Of a stretch of DNA of 64,000 nt, positions 34,649 to 47,363 are shown in pieces. Source of the stretch: Combretum micranthum (taxonomy: Eukaryota; Streptophyta; Magnoliopsida; Myrtales; Combretaceae); contig JAMXBD010000685.1 in assembly GCA_024138025.1 (NCBI GenBank), positions 1-64,000 on the forward strand, in the 5' to 3' direction. Made by a program: the position numbers and the translations under genes. Under the pieces are notes generated by a model. That model searched no databases. It saw only the letters and a list, made by a program, of their open reading frames with translations, and was not told the origin of the DNA. Positions within the stretch are counted from its first letter, which is position 1. The number at the start of each line of letters is the position of its first letter.

Positions 34649-36579
34649 CACTACAAGAAATTTTGGCTTTAGAGACAAAAAATTCTGTCTCTAAAATTAA
34701 AAAATATGTTTCTAAAGATTTTCAGGAACAGATTTTTTTTGTAAATTTTTATCTCAAAAATCATCATCGCTAATTCTTTTAGAGACAAATTTACTTTTCT
34801 GTCGCAAATTTGTTACAGACTTTCCGTCGCAAATTTGCTACGGAATTTTCGTCGCAAATTTGTCACGGTTTTACAATTACTTATTTTTAAATATCCAATT
34901 AGTAAATATTAAATAAAATTATTCCGTCGCAAATTTGTCTCTAATTTTAAGATAGATTATTTAAAAAAAATACACATTTGCTTCCTATTTATCCTTCCTA
35001 TGAGGTCACCCATCATAGAATGCGCTATACTAAGCACCCTTAACATTGAAGTTTTCACAAGCACTAAACCAATAAACCAATTCATATCTTCATGAGTAAA
35101 GTTCCACTACTATTTATTTAACAAAAATCATAACTTACAATATTATAACTATAAAACATTTTACATATCTTTTATAATTTATTTTTTTTATAATTTCACT
35201 TTGCCTATTTATTAAGGATTTTTCAATAATATTTTATTAAAATAATATACAATATTGATATATTCTACATTTACATTTTATAATAATTATTTTAAATTAT
35301 ATATTTATTATAAATAATAATATTTTTTGGTAGTATATTATAATTTTTTTGCCAAATATGATATTATTATTAAAAAATATTATATATTATCTAAATATAG
35401 ATAATATTATATATATATATATATTTAATTATATATTATAATTATACATTTTATATCACTTATTTAATATTTTATATTAACTTAATAATATATATTTAAA
35501 GTAATATGTTTATTTTTATATCATTTTTATTACACTTAATAATTATGATAAAGTATAAAAATATAAAATATATTTTTATTAATATATAATAATAATATAT
35601 ATAACATCAATTTAAATATATTTAAATAATTATTTTATATTATATATTTTATTATTTAAATATACTATATTTGTATGTAGTATTTATTTTTTTCCCCTAA
35701 TATGTTATTATATTTAAATAAAATATAGTATGTAAATATAAATTATGTAAGATATAATAATAAAATTTTTTATATTTAGTAACATATAATAATTATAATA
35801 AATATATAATAAAAAATTATAAATAATATGAATATATTTTTTATTAATATATTACTAAAATATAATATATTATTTATATATTTATATATGTTTAAATATA
35901 CTAAGTTTACGTTTTATAATAATTATTTTTTTTACATATATATTATTGTTATATACTATTTTATCAAGTTGTATAATTTAATTTTTTTATATAAGTTATT
36001 ATGTAAAAGAATAATAATAATGTAAATATAATATTTGTATTTTAAGTACTATTTTTTATTTATACTTTGTAATATATAAATATGTAATATAATAATAAAT
36101 ATTATAAAAAAAATATATAATTACAACTAAATAACATATGATTATACATGTTATAGTTATTATATAATAAAATTAATTTACAAATATAATATATGTCCTT
36201 ATTATATAATGGACATTTATATATATTAATTAGATATGATAATTAAACCAAATTTTAAACATAATTATTTATATATAAATATATATAAAATTTAGTTTAG
36301 AGACAGATTTGCAACAGAATTTGGAAAAAATAGAAATTGGCACTAAAATAATTTATTTCTCCTCTAAAATTAGAGACACATTTGCAACGAAAAAATTTCA
36401 ATCGTAAATCATTGTGTAATCCGTCGCAAAATTCTGTTGGAAAAGCATATAAAAATTAGAAGATTATTCATAATTTATGTCATCACAAATCCGTCGCAAA
36501 TCCGTCCTAATTCATTTTTTAGAGAAAAAAATTTTTCGTCACAAATTTTTTGTCTCTAAAGGCTATTTTTCTAGTAGTT
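34649..36579. mobile_element. Non-autonomous CACTA (En/Spm) transposon
   Basis: The left end CACTACAAGAAATTTTGGCT and the reverse complement of the right end (AACTACTAGAAAAATAGCC) are CACTA-type termini, with one mutated base on the right. Both ends then share CTTTAGAGACAAAAAAT. Subterminal regions (34800-34945 and 36300-36540) carry many copies of CCGTCGCAAATTTG in opposite orientation. The core (about 35100-36300) is almost pure A/T without genes. The 3-bp flanks (TAT and TGC) do not match, so the insertion is old. Confidence 0.85.
34795..34945 (+). repeat. CACTA left subterminal repeats
   Basis: Four or five units of (T/C)CGTCGCAAATTTG at about 20-25 bp spacing. The matching inverted cluster is at 36300-36545. 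Confidence 0.75.
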
Positions 36580-36952
36580 TGCAGCAAATATGCTTAGACT
36601 CTAAAATTGAACTTAAATGCTTAAGACGTTAATTTCTAAAATAATTTGTTTTTTAAATCATATTTGGTACTTTGCTTTTAGATAAAATAATTAATAAATA
36701 CTAAAATTATTTTCTTCATTATATCTTAAAGGGCAAATGGTCAACAGAGGCACCCAAAAAAGCATTACCTTAAAGTTTTGAATGAAAATGCTTATCTTTA
36801 AAAATAGCAAAATTAAGTATTAACAGAAAACATACATGAGATGCAGTTGAATAATTTCCTTTGCCTAGTTCTAAATGCCGTAACATACCTTAAGCGTCAG
36901 AATAGAAGGTACTTAGAGAGCGATAGCGAAATGGGTATGAATTCACTAGAGA
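36580..36952. other. Flanking DNA upstream of the exon-like ORF
   Basis: No gene recognised. It ends in a pyrimidine-rich acceptor-like GATTGTTTCCAG at about 36962. Confidence 0.35.
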
Positions 36953-37152
36953 TTGTTTCCAGTGGTCAACTTGGAAGAAGGTATTGATGATGCATCGCCC
37001 AATAGGGAAGTTATGGCAACCAAACCGCAACAACCAAAGCAAGTAGGATCACCTAAGGAATTTGGTGATTTTGTTGAAAGCAAAATTAAATTTGCATCTA
37101 GAGTTATAGCCGTTTTGATAGCAATAGTAAGGTATGAGGGAGGGAAGGCTCT
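36953..37152 (+). CDS. Unidentified exon-like ORF truncated by the LTR insertion
   Basis: The + strand reads FPVVNLEEGIDDASPNREVM, then KPQQPKQVGSPKEFGDFVES and KIKFASRVIAVLIAIVRYEG. This looks coding (balanced composition, an amphipathic/hydrophobic segment) but I cannot assign a family. It is cut at 37153 by the non-autonomous LTR element. Across the TSD (GCTCT), sequence resumes at 47122 with another coding-like stretch, SPPSTRSKDVDLGLYWKESL then a stop, in a different frame. A donor-like AG|GTATGA precedes the cut. It may be a host gene fragment or transposon debris. No start codon can be chosen. Confidence 0.3.
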
Positions 37153-37908
37153 TGTAAAGACCCGACATGCTCAATTCTCAAATTAAGCACACCAAGTCCC
37201 CAACCACGTATAACTCTTGCGAATTATACGTAAGGTTGTCTTAAAAGAAGATGTTTATGTTGAATATTGCTCTTCCATTTTAGATTATGAAATCGTTTAG
37301 TTAGATTCTGGCAAAAACTGGATTTAACAGCGGAAAATCAAATTTTAAAAAACAACTTATAAACTCTACTCCCTACAGAGCAATACTGTTTTCTAAAAAC
37401 TAACTTTATAAAAACACTTTATGATCCACTCTTAGTGGTAGATAATCATTTACAATCAATTAGGACATTAACAAACCCTTAAAAGAAAATATAATTTACA
37501 ACTAATCCAGCCCTTTTACAAAACAAAACAAAAGAAGAAACAAATAAAAATAAAATCTCGATCCTATTACACTTCACTCAATCTCCCATACATCCAGTCG
37601 CCCAAAACCCGGGACAAACATCATCACATCAATCATCATCACCATCACCATCCTCATTAACATCAACATCAACAACAATAATAAGAACAACAACATCAAC
37701 AACCTCCACATCATCATCAAGTCATCATTACATCATCATCATCAACAACATTTCCTGCAAAAAGTTTAGAAACAACAAGAATGAGCCGAAGCCCAGTAAC
37801 AGCAACACAACTCAATCATATACGGTGTGGCACATGACTTAAACTATATGCAATGCACAGCCATAGATTATTATCTTTTCATTAAAGTGAATAAACAACC
37901 AACACAGG

Positions 37909-38822
37909 CATGGTTGTCAAACTCCCGAGTCTACTCGTACGTTTCTACGAGTTTACGAGTTGATAATGATATTTCGATTCAACTAGCATTCAAATCGTTT
38001 TTTGAGTAAACTCGTATAGTAGAATCGTAGAATCGTGAGTAGAAACGCTAGAATCGGTGGTAGAATCGGTAGTAGAATCGTAAGTAGAATCGTAGTAAAA
38101 TCTTAAAGTTGTAATTTTACACTTTTTTTTTCTATTTGAACTTTAAAAATGCAATCAATTTAATATATTTAAATTTAGGGTTTTTGGGGTTGGTTCTTGA
38201 TATTTATCTTAATCTAACTAATTTAGTTTTTTTAATATTTTTCCTTTTATTTCCTTTTTTTGTATTTTTTAGAGAGTTATTTTCTTTTAGGTTAGTATAC
38301 TATGATATATTTTGAATATTTGAATGAAATTAAACTAATATATACAGTGCTATGTTTTTTCCCTTTTTTAATAATTTTCTATCTATAAATATATTTGCCA
38401 TAAATATAATGATTTTTTGTGCAAATATATAGTGAACATGAAAATATTCATTACTACACAAAACAAGCTACTCACACATGATAATTTAAATGATTTGCAA
38501 TACATTTTAATAATTATAGATTATGAATCATTATTAAATAAAAATAATTATTTTAATTATAAAATTGCAATAAATATATTAATGACAGTATGTGAATTAT
38601 GATTGATAAAACTTAAATTTTGGTTGTACATAATTAATTTAATACTAAATTTTTTATTTTCATAATTTATTTAAAGTTTTATTATTTCAGTAAGTACATC
38701 AATAGTTTTTGTAAGTAAATTTACATTAATTGTAGAATCTTACGATTCTACGTTTCGATTTTACGTTCCGATTCTACGAACCCCTTAGCGATTCTACGTA
38801 GAAACTCGATTTGACAACCATG
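37909..38822. mobile_element. TIR DNA transposon nested in the 3' LTR
   Basis: The other LTR lacks this 0.9-kb block, which proves it is an insertion. The termini CATGGTTGTCAAA and TTTGACAACCATG are inverted repeats. Flanks AACACAGG (37901-37908) and AACCAGG (38823-38829) are a near-match duplication of 7-8 bp, suggesting hAT or a decayed MULE TSD. Near both ends are repeated TAGAATCGTA-type units in inverted orientation. No transposase. Confidence 0.85.
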
Positions 38823-38868
38823 AACCAGGAGCACTCATGCTCCGAAGCAAGCCATGGGAATCTGGGAT

Positions 38869-38894
38869 CCTGAGTAACGCTCTCGACGCTCAGG
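38869..38894 (-). promoter_or_regulatory. CCTGAG/CTCAGG hairpin in the LTR
   Basis: A 6-bp perfect stem with a 14-nt loop. The same stem with a different loop recurs at 44556-44581, 48359-48382 and 52971-52994 in the other LTRs of this group. Confidence 0.5.
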
Positions 38895-39126
38895 GGGTTG
38901 ATATAAGTAGCTCGAATACCTATACCTCCTAGATAACATTACACTGAAAAAGAAACAGTAATCTCATCCAGGACTCATAGTCGCTACTTAACTTCACTTA
39001 ACTTAATCCATAATATAATTTAATTCACATGCTCCCATAAACATTGAATTAAATCATATTACTTCCTCTCAAGAATAAGTAAACGTTACACAATTACCAC
39101 ATTCCTTATCGATTACCCGCCAAGCT

Positions 39127-39264
39127 AGTCATTGCATCATGACTATTGGCCTAAGCGCCTATTATAATATTGTCATTGCATCATGACAACCCGCCGAGCC
39201 ATATCATTGCATCATGATAAGTGGCCTAAGTATTTATTCTAACATTGTCATTGCATCATGACAA
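39127..39264 (-). promoter_or_regulatory. Array of four covarying hairpins (loop TGCATC)
   Basis: Inverted repeats at 39127-39144 (AGTCAT/ATGACT), 39170-39189 (TTGTCAT/ATGACAA), 39202-39219 (TATCAT/ATGATA) and 39245-39264 (TTGTCAT/ATGACAA), all with the loop TGCATC. Arms differ between units but remain complementary within each. They may be RNA stem-loops in the element transcript or dyad protein-binding sites. Role unknown. Confidence 0.6.
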
Positions 39265-40404
39265 GTTGTCGCTCCTCGGACCGGATTCAACGACGAATAA
39301 CACAACCAACACTCATTAATTATTAAGCCGAGTTTAATCTTAATCAGTTTAGATACCTATCCTAACATTCAACACGCAACTTACTGCGTACCTTATATAA
39401 GATCGCCTGTAAGAAAAACATTAACCCAATGACTGTCCACTACTTGACAGAAACTCAAATGAGTTTATTTCCTTTTGTAAAAGATCCACCAACTCCTTAC
39501 AAACAACTAAAAAAAAAAACAAATCAATTAAACTACTTAATCTAATCAATCACTATATATCATATACCAAATTTTATTAAGATCCTATTTGAGCAGACAC
39601 TAATGTGGAACCCCACTATGGCTGCGAAGATCGCCCCCGAAAATATGGACAGTTCTCCTTTGCTGTCAAAGAATTTCTTTTCTCTTTATTTATAGTGTTT
39701 TATTACAAAAGCATTAACAAAGATTCATAAACCAAAAACATTCATTTTCCAAGTAAACATACATTTGAAACAACATTCTCCATATTATTCAAAGATCATC
39801 CTAATTCATTCATCTAACTAATTAATAGCTATTAACTCATTTTAGCTTAACATTAGCCAAATTGATTAAAATTAGTCATTTGATTCATTTACTAAGTCAA
39901 TTTGATTAAACTTAAATAATCTAAATCATTTTAGCTTAGTGAAGTTCATTACGCCAAGTTGGACTTAGATTAATTACTAATTCATTATATATCTAAGATC
40001 TAGTCACTTAATCCCGAGTTAGCTTAAACCTATCCAAATTCATCAAATTTAAACAATCTATCCATTTAGTTCATTCAAGTTCATTTAGTCAAGTTGAACC
40101 TAGGTTTGTTAACTATTCATTTTATAACTAACTTCTACTTTAATCTAATTATTGTTAAATCTATAAATCTACTTAACTCATGTTTAATTACATGAACTAA
40201 TTCACTTAACACATCAATATCACTTTTCTATCTCATTTTAGCTCAAAAAGATCCATTTCCTAAGCAAAAACACCTTTAACAAACAAAACAAGTTTTTGAC
40301 TTTGTTTTGGAAAGTGGTTGCAGCTGGAAATAATCAAAATTTAAGCATTGATAAGTTTCGAATTTATAAAAACTCAAAACTTAAAATTGTAGATCTCTTT
40401 TTAA

Positions 40405-40629
40405 TCTTTCCAACGCAACTTGAACCACCTCAATCGGAGGTCGGATGAAAAGTTATGGTTAAAATACAAAGAGCTGCGAAACAGGGGAAGTCTGCACGAC
40501 CGGGTACACGGCCATGTATCGAGGCCGTGTTGGGTAAAAAAAATGACCTGAGAGCAACTTTTAAAATTTCAAGTCCTACACGGCCATGTGCACATCCTTG
40601 TAGCAGGTTGTGTACACTGGAACGAAAAA
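40405..40629. other. 225-bp segment present here and deleted from the other LTR
   Basis: The right LTR joins CTTTTTAA directly to ATGACGAAACCC (near 46110), whereas this LTR has 225 bp between. The lost segment holds the CG-rich (A)CACGGCCATGT repeats, so the deletion removed a discrete module. Confidence 0.85.
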
Positions 40630-41625
40630 ATGACGAAACCCTTTGTTCCTTAAATGCATTTTACACTTCTCAAAGTTGTTTAAACTCATTTCAAAGTTTC
40701 CTAAAGCTTGTTATAGATCAATATAACATTTCAAACAACATAAACTTCACATTCACCATCAAAATCTCAAACTTCATCAACCTCCATAATCACTATTCAT
40801 CATCTTCTTCCTCCAACCACTCCCCATATCAAACTTCAACTCAACAATTACAAAAATAAACAGCACTTCAACCCAATTCAACATCAATTCATCAATTACA
40901 AATGTAAATAACAAGTAAAAGCAAAGAGAAATAGAAATAGAAAACTTATCTTTTTGGCTAAATCATGCAACTTCTTGTACTTCTAGCTTGTTTTCCTTCA
41001 TCTTGTTCATCTCCTAGCTTTGATTCATCCTCTAGTTGGCTTTGATCTTGAGATCAAGTCTTGAATTTGGAAAAAGAAAGAAAGAAAGAGAGAAGAAGAA
41101 GAAGAAGAAGAGGGAAACGTAGGAAAATAAATGGGAAAGAAAGGGCAGCCAAAAAGGATAAAAGAAAAGGAAAGTATATAGTTAAAATTTAGATATTTTA
41201 GAAATAGGGTATAGGTTTAGAACTATCAGATCAATATCTATAGTTCCAGAAGTATTTAAAAGATGATTTCTGAACCAATAGGCTATAAATTAAGATCTTA
41301 AAATAAGAACTTAATTTAGGAATTTAATTTGGATAAAAGATATTTAATTTGAGTTCGGGTTTAAGAACTGATATTTTTATTCAAGCAAATGAACTCAAAT
41401 TTTACTGAGATTTAGGAATTAGTGTTTAGGCTAAATCAAGTTTAGGAATCTCTAAACATTTTTAGAACATGTTTAGGGATTTGAGGAATTTCAAATCTCA
41501 AAACCAACTTAATTATTAGCTAATTAAATTAAGCCAACTTGTCTAATTATATCCTATAATTCATTTTATTCATTTAATCTATTTAAACTCAATTTCTAAT
41601 CTAGGTAAAGATTTGGGGTATTTCA

Positions 41626-43755
41626 TTCTTCCCACCTTACAAGAATTTCGTCCTCGAAATTCACTTAACTTTTGTTGATAGGAGACATATCATATCTTTT
41701 TCAAACTTTGTTATCTCAAAAACCTTTTATCATTTTAAGACTTTTACTTAATCTTTATGGTTCCATTACGCTTCTGTTGCGCACTTTGATCATTTTCTTT
41801 AAATTTTGTTCTTATACTTCTTCATTTTGAATTATTTGGAAAACATATATAAATTTCAAATTCTAGTTGTATATGATTATTGTCAAAAGGATTTTGAAGT
41901 TCTATTGGATATTTTTCATTATCTTTGATTTCAGAAAACATATTGGGATTTTGAATCATTTTTCCTTGATCACTTATATTTGAAAATTTTCTTTTCATTT
42001 TCTTTACAAGAAACATTTTGATATTCGAGTTACATTGATTTCATTCTTTTCTTGAAAATCATTTGTTCATGTTTTGATTTTAAGATTTTGAAAATTTTAA
42101 TGTCTCTTTAACTCTTACACAATTGATTTTCCATGCAACTTCAAAATATATAAAGCAATAGGAATTAGTTTAGCGATTTTAACCCTCCACTGACTCATTT
42201 TAAGAAGACTCACTCAAACAAAAACAACAAACGACTTTACTCACTGTGTATCTCGCCTTGAGATAACACACAACAACAATACCTACACAAAAGAAACAAA
42301 AGACATAACAAAACGACTCAACAATGAGGGTTATAAACTCACTATTCCATTCTCACTTGCATATATATATCAATTTGCATATGAAACATACAGTATCTAA
42401 ATTCTTTTAATGATCAAAGATGTTATGTTTGGTATTCATCTTGATATGGTAGTAATCAAGACGTCTCATGTCATTTTGGTCGTACAAATATATGGAATCA
42501 ATTTTATTTTGGATCGAGAATATGGAATCGATGATAAATAGTTATCTATTAAGTGTTTTAGGATTTCAAATCTTGGTTTCCATTTTGATATGAAATTGAC
42601 TTTTGGAAATTTCTTGAACACTTTTACCCGTGATATACTTAAGATATTTCTTCAATTATCTCATTTTTAATCTTTTGATTTTGTAAGAAACTTGTATTTG
42701 ATTTAGATTTGATAGTCAATTTCAAAATTTCGGTTTTGCTATATCATTAGATTTTCGAATATGTTGTCATATTAGTAGATTTGGGTAGATTGAAATTTAT
42801 TTCCCAATCTAATTGAAATTTGGAATCATTCTTTTCATTTTGAGTTTTCTTTTCCACTTGATTTTAATTTATATCTCTCACATATATAAATTTGATACGT
42901 AAAGGTCGATTTGATATTTCAAATTTTCTTTTCTATTTGATTCTCTTCATTTTAAGCTTTAACATTAGTTTTGATTTTGGGAGATATATGTTGGTCATAT
43001 GTAACTTTAAGGAATCATATTTACTTTGAAATATTTGAGTTTTCTTCTATTTGATTCCAATATATGTTTATCACATTTACACTTTTAAGAAGTCAAGGTC
43101 ACTTATAATCTTGAATTTTCTTCTCATTTCGATTTCTCAATTTTGTCAACATATCAACAAATTAGACTTAAGAGAGGAAGAAAGAAAATCCCTATTATAG
43201 TCTATCAAATTTTATTAAAACAACACATCTAATACATAACACACAAGCACCTAAGAGTCTATCTCAAATTTTAAAGGATTTAGGGGATAAATCCTAGTGT
43301 TTGTCTAAATCATTTGTGTTCTATTTACATTTAGTCAAATTGAGTTAATTTCAATTTACAAGCAAGCATCAAACAAGCACTCACAATTATATTATAAACA
43401 AAACACACATATATATATATATATATATATCACATAGCATTCACCATTACATTATAAAAGAAATCAATTAAAAGAAACATATATATACATAAACAGCATA
43501 GGAATCATAATGTTCATTTAAGTTCATTTTCAAATATCAACAGAAAATAAATTTGGCCAAGTTGATTAATTTAGTGTGTCAAATCAATTTTATTAACTAC
43601 TATCTAATGATTTATCAAGCAACATGAAACAACAAACAAGCCAATTAAAAAACTGGATTCCCAAACTTCCCCGCACTCAACTCACCGATTCTAAACGAAT
43701 CCTAATTCATTATGCAAGAAGTAATGTTCAAGATAAACATTGCTCTGATACCATT
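41626..43755 (-). other. Non-coding internal region of the LARD element (PPT and PBS at its ends)
   Basis: 2.1 kb without gag/pol similarity on either strand. The PPT-like AAGGTGGGAAGAA is at 41638-41626 and the PBS TGGTATCAGAGCA at 43753-43741, both on the - strand. A (TA)n run lies at about 43408-43430. A packaging signal would be expected near the PBS but cannot be recognised. Confidence 0.7.
43741..43753 (-). other. Primer-binding site (initiator tRNA-Met)
   Basis: The reverse complement TGGTATCAGAGCA is a perfect plant Met-tRNA PBS, two bases from the 5' LTR end at 43756. Confidence 0.9.
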
Positions 43756-46700
43756 TGTAAAGACCCGACATGCTCAATTCTCAAATTAAGCACACCAAGT
43801 CCCCAACCACGTATAACTCTTGCGAATTATACGTAAGGTTGTCTTAAAAGAAGGTGTTTATGTTGAACATTGCTATTCCATTTTAGATTATGAAATCGTT
43901 TAGTTAGATTCTGGCAAAAACTGGATTTAGCAGCGGAAAATCAAATTTTAAAAAAAACTTATAAACTTCTACTCCCTACAGAGCAACACGGTTTTCTAAG
44001 AAACTAACTTTATAAAAACACTTTATGATCCACTCTTAGTGGTAGATAATCATTTACAATCAATTAGGGCATTAACAACCCTTAAAAGAAAAATATAATT
44101 TACAAATAATCCAGCCCTTTTACAAAAAAACAAAAGAAGAAACAAATAAAAAAAATCTCGATCCTATTACACTTCACTCAATCTCCTACATCAGAGTCCC
44201 CCAAAACCCAGGACAAACATCATCACATCAATCATCATCATCACCATCACCATCCTCATTAACATCAACATCAACAACAAATAAGAAAACAACAACATCA
44301 ACAACCTCCACATCATCATCAAGTCATCATTGCATCATCATCATCAACAACATCAACAACATTTCCTGCAAAAAGTTTAGAAACAACAAGAATGAGCCGA
44401 AGCCCAGTACACAGCAACACAATCACACACGGAGTGGCACACGACTTAAACTATATGCAATGCACAACCATAGATTATTATCTTTTCTTTAAAGTGAATA
44501 AACAACCAACACAGGAGCACTCACGCTCCGAAGCAAGCCACAGGAATCTGGGGATCCTGAGTAACGCTCTCGACGCTCAGGGGGTTGATATTAGTAGCCC
44601 GAATACCTATACCTCCTAGATAACATTACGCTGAAAAAGAAACAGTAATCTCATCCAGGACTCATAGTCGCTACTTAACTTCACTTAACTTAATCTATAA
44701 TATAATTTAATTCACATGCTCTCATAAACATTGAATTAAATCATATTACTTCCTCTCAAGAATAAGTAAACGTTACGCAATTACCACATTCCTTATCGAT
44801 TACCCGCCGAGCCTAGTCATTGCATCATGACTATTGGCCTAAGCGCCTATTATAATATTGTCATTGCATCATGACAACCCGCCGAGCCATATCATTGCAT
44901 CATGATAAGTGGCCTAAGTATTTATTCTAACATTGTCATTGCATCATGACAAGTTGTCGCTCCTCGAACCGGATTCAACGACGAATAACACAACCAACAC
45001 TCATTAATTATTAAGCCGAGTTTAAGTCTTAATCAGTTTAGGATGCCTATCCTAACATTCAACACGCAACTTACTGCGTACCTTATATAAGATCGCCTGT
45101 AAGAAAAACATTAACCCAATGACGATGTCCACTACTTGACAGAAACTCAAATGAGTTTATTTCCTTTTGTAAAAGATCCACCAACTCCTTACAGAACAAC
45201 TAAAAAAAAAAAACAAATCAATTAAACTAGCTTAATCTAATCAATCACTATATCATCTATACCAAATTTTATTAAGATCCTATTTGAGTAGACACTAATG
45301 TGGAACCCCACTATGGCTGCGAAGATCGCCCCGCCAAAATATAGACAGTTCTCCTTTGTCTGTCAAAGAATTTCTTTTCTCTTTATTTATAGTGTTTTAT
45401 TACAAAAGCATTAACAAAGAATTCATAAACCAAAAACATTCATTTTCCAAGTAAACATACATTTGAAACAACATATTCTCCATATTATTCAAAGATCATC
45501 CTAATTCATTCATCTAAGCTAATTAATAGCTATTAACTCATTTTAGCTTAACATTAGCCAAATTGATTAAAATTAGTCATTTGATTCATTTACTAAGTCA
45601 ATTTGATTAAACTTAAATCTAAATCATTTTAGCTTAGTGAAGTTCATTACGCCAAGTTGGACTTAGATTAATTACTAATTCATTATATATCTAAGATCTA
45701 GTCACTTAATCCGAGTTAGCTTAAACCTATCCAAATTCATCAAATTTAAACAATCTAATCCATTTAGTTCATTCAAGTTCATTTAGTCAAGTTGAACCTA
45801 GGTTTGTTAACTAAGTTCATTTTATAACTAACTTCTACATTTAATCTAATTATTTGTTAAATCTATAAATCTACTTAACTCATGTTTAATTACATGAACT
45901 AATTCACTTAACACATCAAATATCACTTTTCTATCTCATTTTAGCTCAAAAAGATCCATTTCCTAAGCAAAAACACATTTAACAAACAAAAACAAGTTTT
46001 TGACTTTGTTTTGGAAAGTGTTGCAGCTGGAAATAATCAAAATTTAAGCATTGATAAGTTTCGAATTTGTAAAACCTCAAAACACAAAAATTGTAGATCT
46101 CTTTTTAAATGACGAAACCCTTTGTTCCTTAAATGCATTTTACACTTCTCAAAGTCGTTTAAACTCATTCCAAAGTTTCCCAAAGCTTGTTATATGATCA
46201 ATATAACATTCAAACAACATAGACTTCACATTCACCACATCAAACATCTCAAACTTCATCAACCCCCATAATCACTATTCATCATCTTCTTCCTCCAACC
46301 ACTCCCCATATCAAACTTCAACTTAACAATTACAAAAATAAACAACACTTTCAACCCAATTCAACATCAATTCATCAATTACAATGGTAAATAACAAGTA
46401 AAAGCAAGAGAAATAGAAATAGAAAACTTATCTTTTTGGCTAAATCATGCAACTTCTTGTACTTCTAGCTTGTTTTCCTTCATCTTGTTCATCTCTAGCT
46501 TTGATTCATCCTCTAGTTGGCTTTGATCTTGAGATCAAGTCTTGAATTTGGAAAAAGAAAGAAAGAAGAGAGAAGAAGAAGAAGAAGAAGAAGGAGAGGG
46601 AAACGTAGGAAAATAAATGGGAAAGAAAGGGCAGCCAAAAAGGATAAAAGAAAGGAAAGTATATAGTTTAAAATTTTGATATTTTAGAAATAGGGTATTG

Positions 46701-47116
46701 GTTTAGAACTATCAGATCAATATCTATAGTTCAGAAGTATTTAAAAGATGATTTCTGAACCAATAGGCTATAAATTAAGATCTTAAAATAAGAACTTAAT
46801 TTAGAAATTTAATTTGGATACAAAGATTTTTAATTTGAGTTCGGATTTAAGAACTGATATTTTTATTCAAGCAAATGAACTCAAATTTTACTGAGATTTA
46901 GGAATTAATATTTTTGGTCTAAATTGAATGTTTAGGAATCCTCTAAACATTTTTAGAACATGTTTAGGGATTTGAGGAATTTCAAATCTCAAAACCAACT
47001 TAATTATTAGCTAATTAAATTAAGCCAACTTGTCTAATTATATCCTATAATTCATTTTATTCATTTAATCTATTTAAACTCAATTTCTAATCTAGGTAAA
47101 GATTTGGGGTATTTCA
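43756..47116 (-). repeat. 5' LTR of the LARD element (3.36 kb)
   Basis: Sense runs from 47116 (TGAAATACCCC) to 43756 (GGGTCTTTACA). It carries the same four-hairpin array at 44815-44832, 44858-44877, 44890-44907 and 44933-44952, with arms identical to those of the other LTR. Confidence 0.93.
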
Positions 47117-47121
47117 GCTCT

Positions 47122-47363
47122 CCCCTCCATCAACACGTTCCAAAGATGTTGATCTAGGATTGTATTGGAAAGAGTCCTTACAATAATAATAATAATAATA
47201 ATAATTTATTTATATTTAATTATTAAATGACATAGTCATATATAAAAGTTATATTTAATTTCGATTTTCTCACTACTCATTAGCATCCATTAATATGTAT
47301 TACCGTGATTTGTGTTTAATTTCAGACTTCCCATGAATGCTAGCGGTTTCTAAGGACAACATT
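47122..47363. other. Host DNA between the LARD element and the MULE, with (AAT)n
   Basis: The first 75 bp look coding in one frame (SPPSTRSKDVDLGLYWKESL, stop). An (AAT)8 microsatellite follows at about 47182-47205, then non-coding DNA up to the MULE TSD. Confidence 0.4.

Larger units (their letters stand above)
37153..41625 (-). repeat. 3' LTR of the LARD element (4.47 kb including a nested transposon)
   Basis: Sense runs from 41625 (TGAAATACCCC) to 37153 (GGGTCTTTACA). It contains a CAT/CAA-rich tract (about 37620-37750), the nested TIR element, the hairpin array (39127-39264) and a repeat of (A)CACGGCCATGT (40495-40620). Confidence 0.93.
37153..47116 (-). mobile_element. Complete non-autonomous LTR retrotransposon (LARD-like), TSD GCTCT
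   Basis: Two long LTRs (37153-41625 and 43756-47116) flank 2.1 kb of non-coding DNA. A perfect 5-bp TSD GCTCT lies at 37148-37152 and 47117-47121. Reading the - strand, the right LTR is 5'. It is followed after two bases by TGGTATCAGAGCA (tRNA-Met PBS); the purine-rich AAGGTGGGAAGAA lies just before the left LTR (PPT). No gag or pol remains, so it must have moved using proteins of a relative. The two LTRs still match closely in most stretches, apart from one 0.9-kb transposon insertion (left) and one 225-bp deletion (right). Confidence 0.93.

Noticed and set aside
35828..36025. Hydrophobic Tyr/Ile/Phe-rich ORF
   Set aside because: Produced by the A/T core of the CACTA element; composition artefact.
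39127..39264. CRISPR-like array suggested by regularly repeated TCATTGCATCATGA
   Set aside because: Spacing is irregular, the repeats vary, and the context is a plant LTR; interpreted as a hairpin array instead.
40455..40859. 134-codon + strand ORF in the LARD 3' LTR
   Set aside because: The sister LTR lacks much of it by deletion and has frameshifts; antisense to the element and without known motifs.
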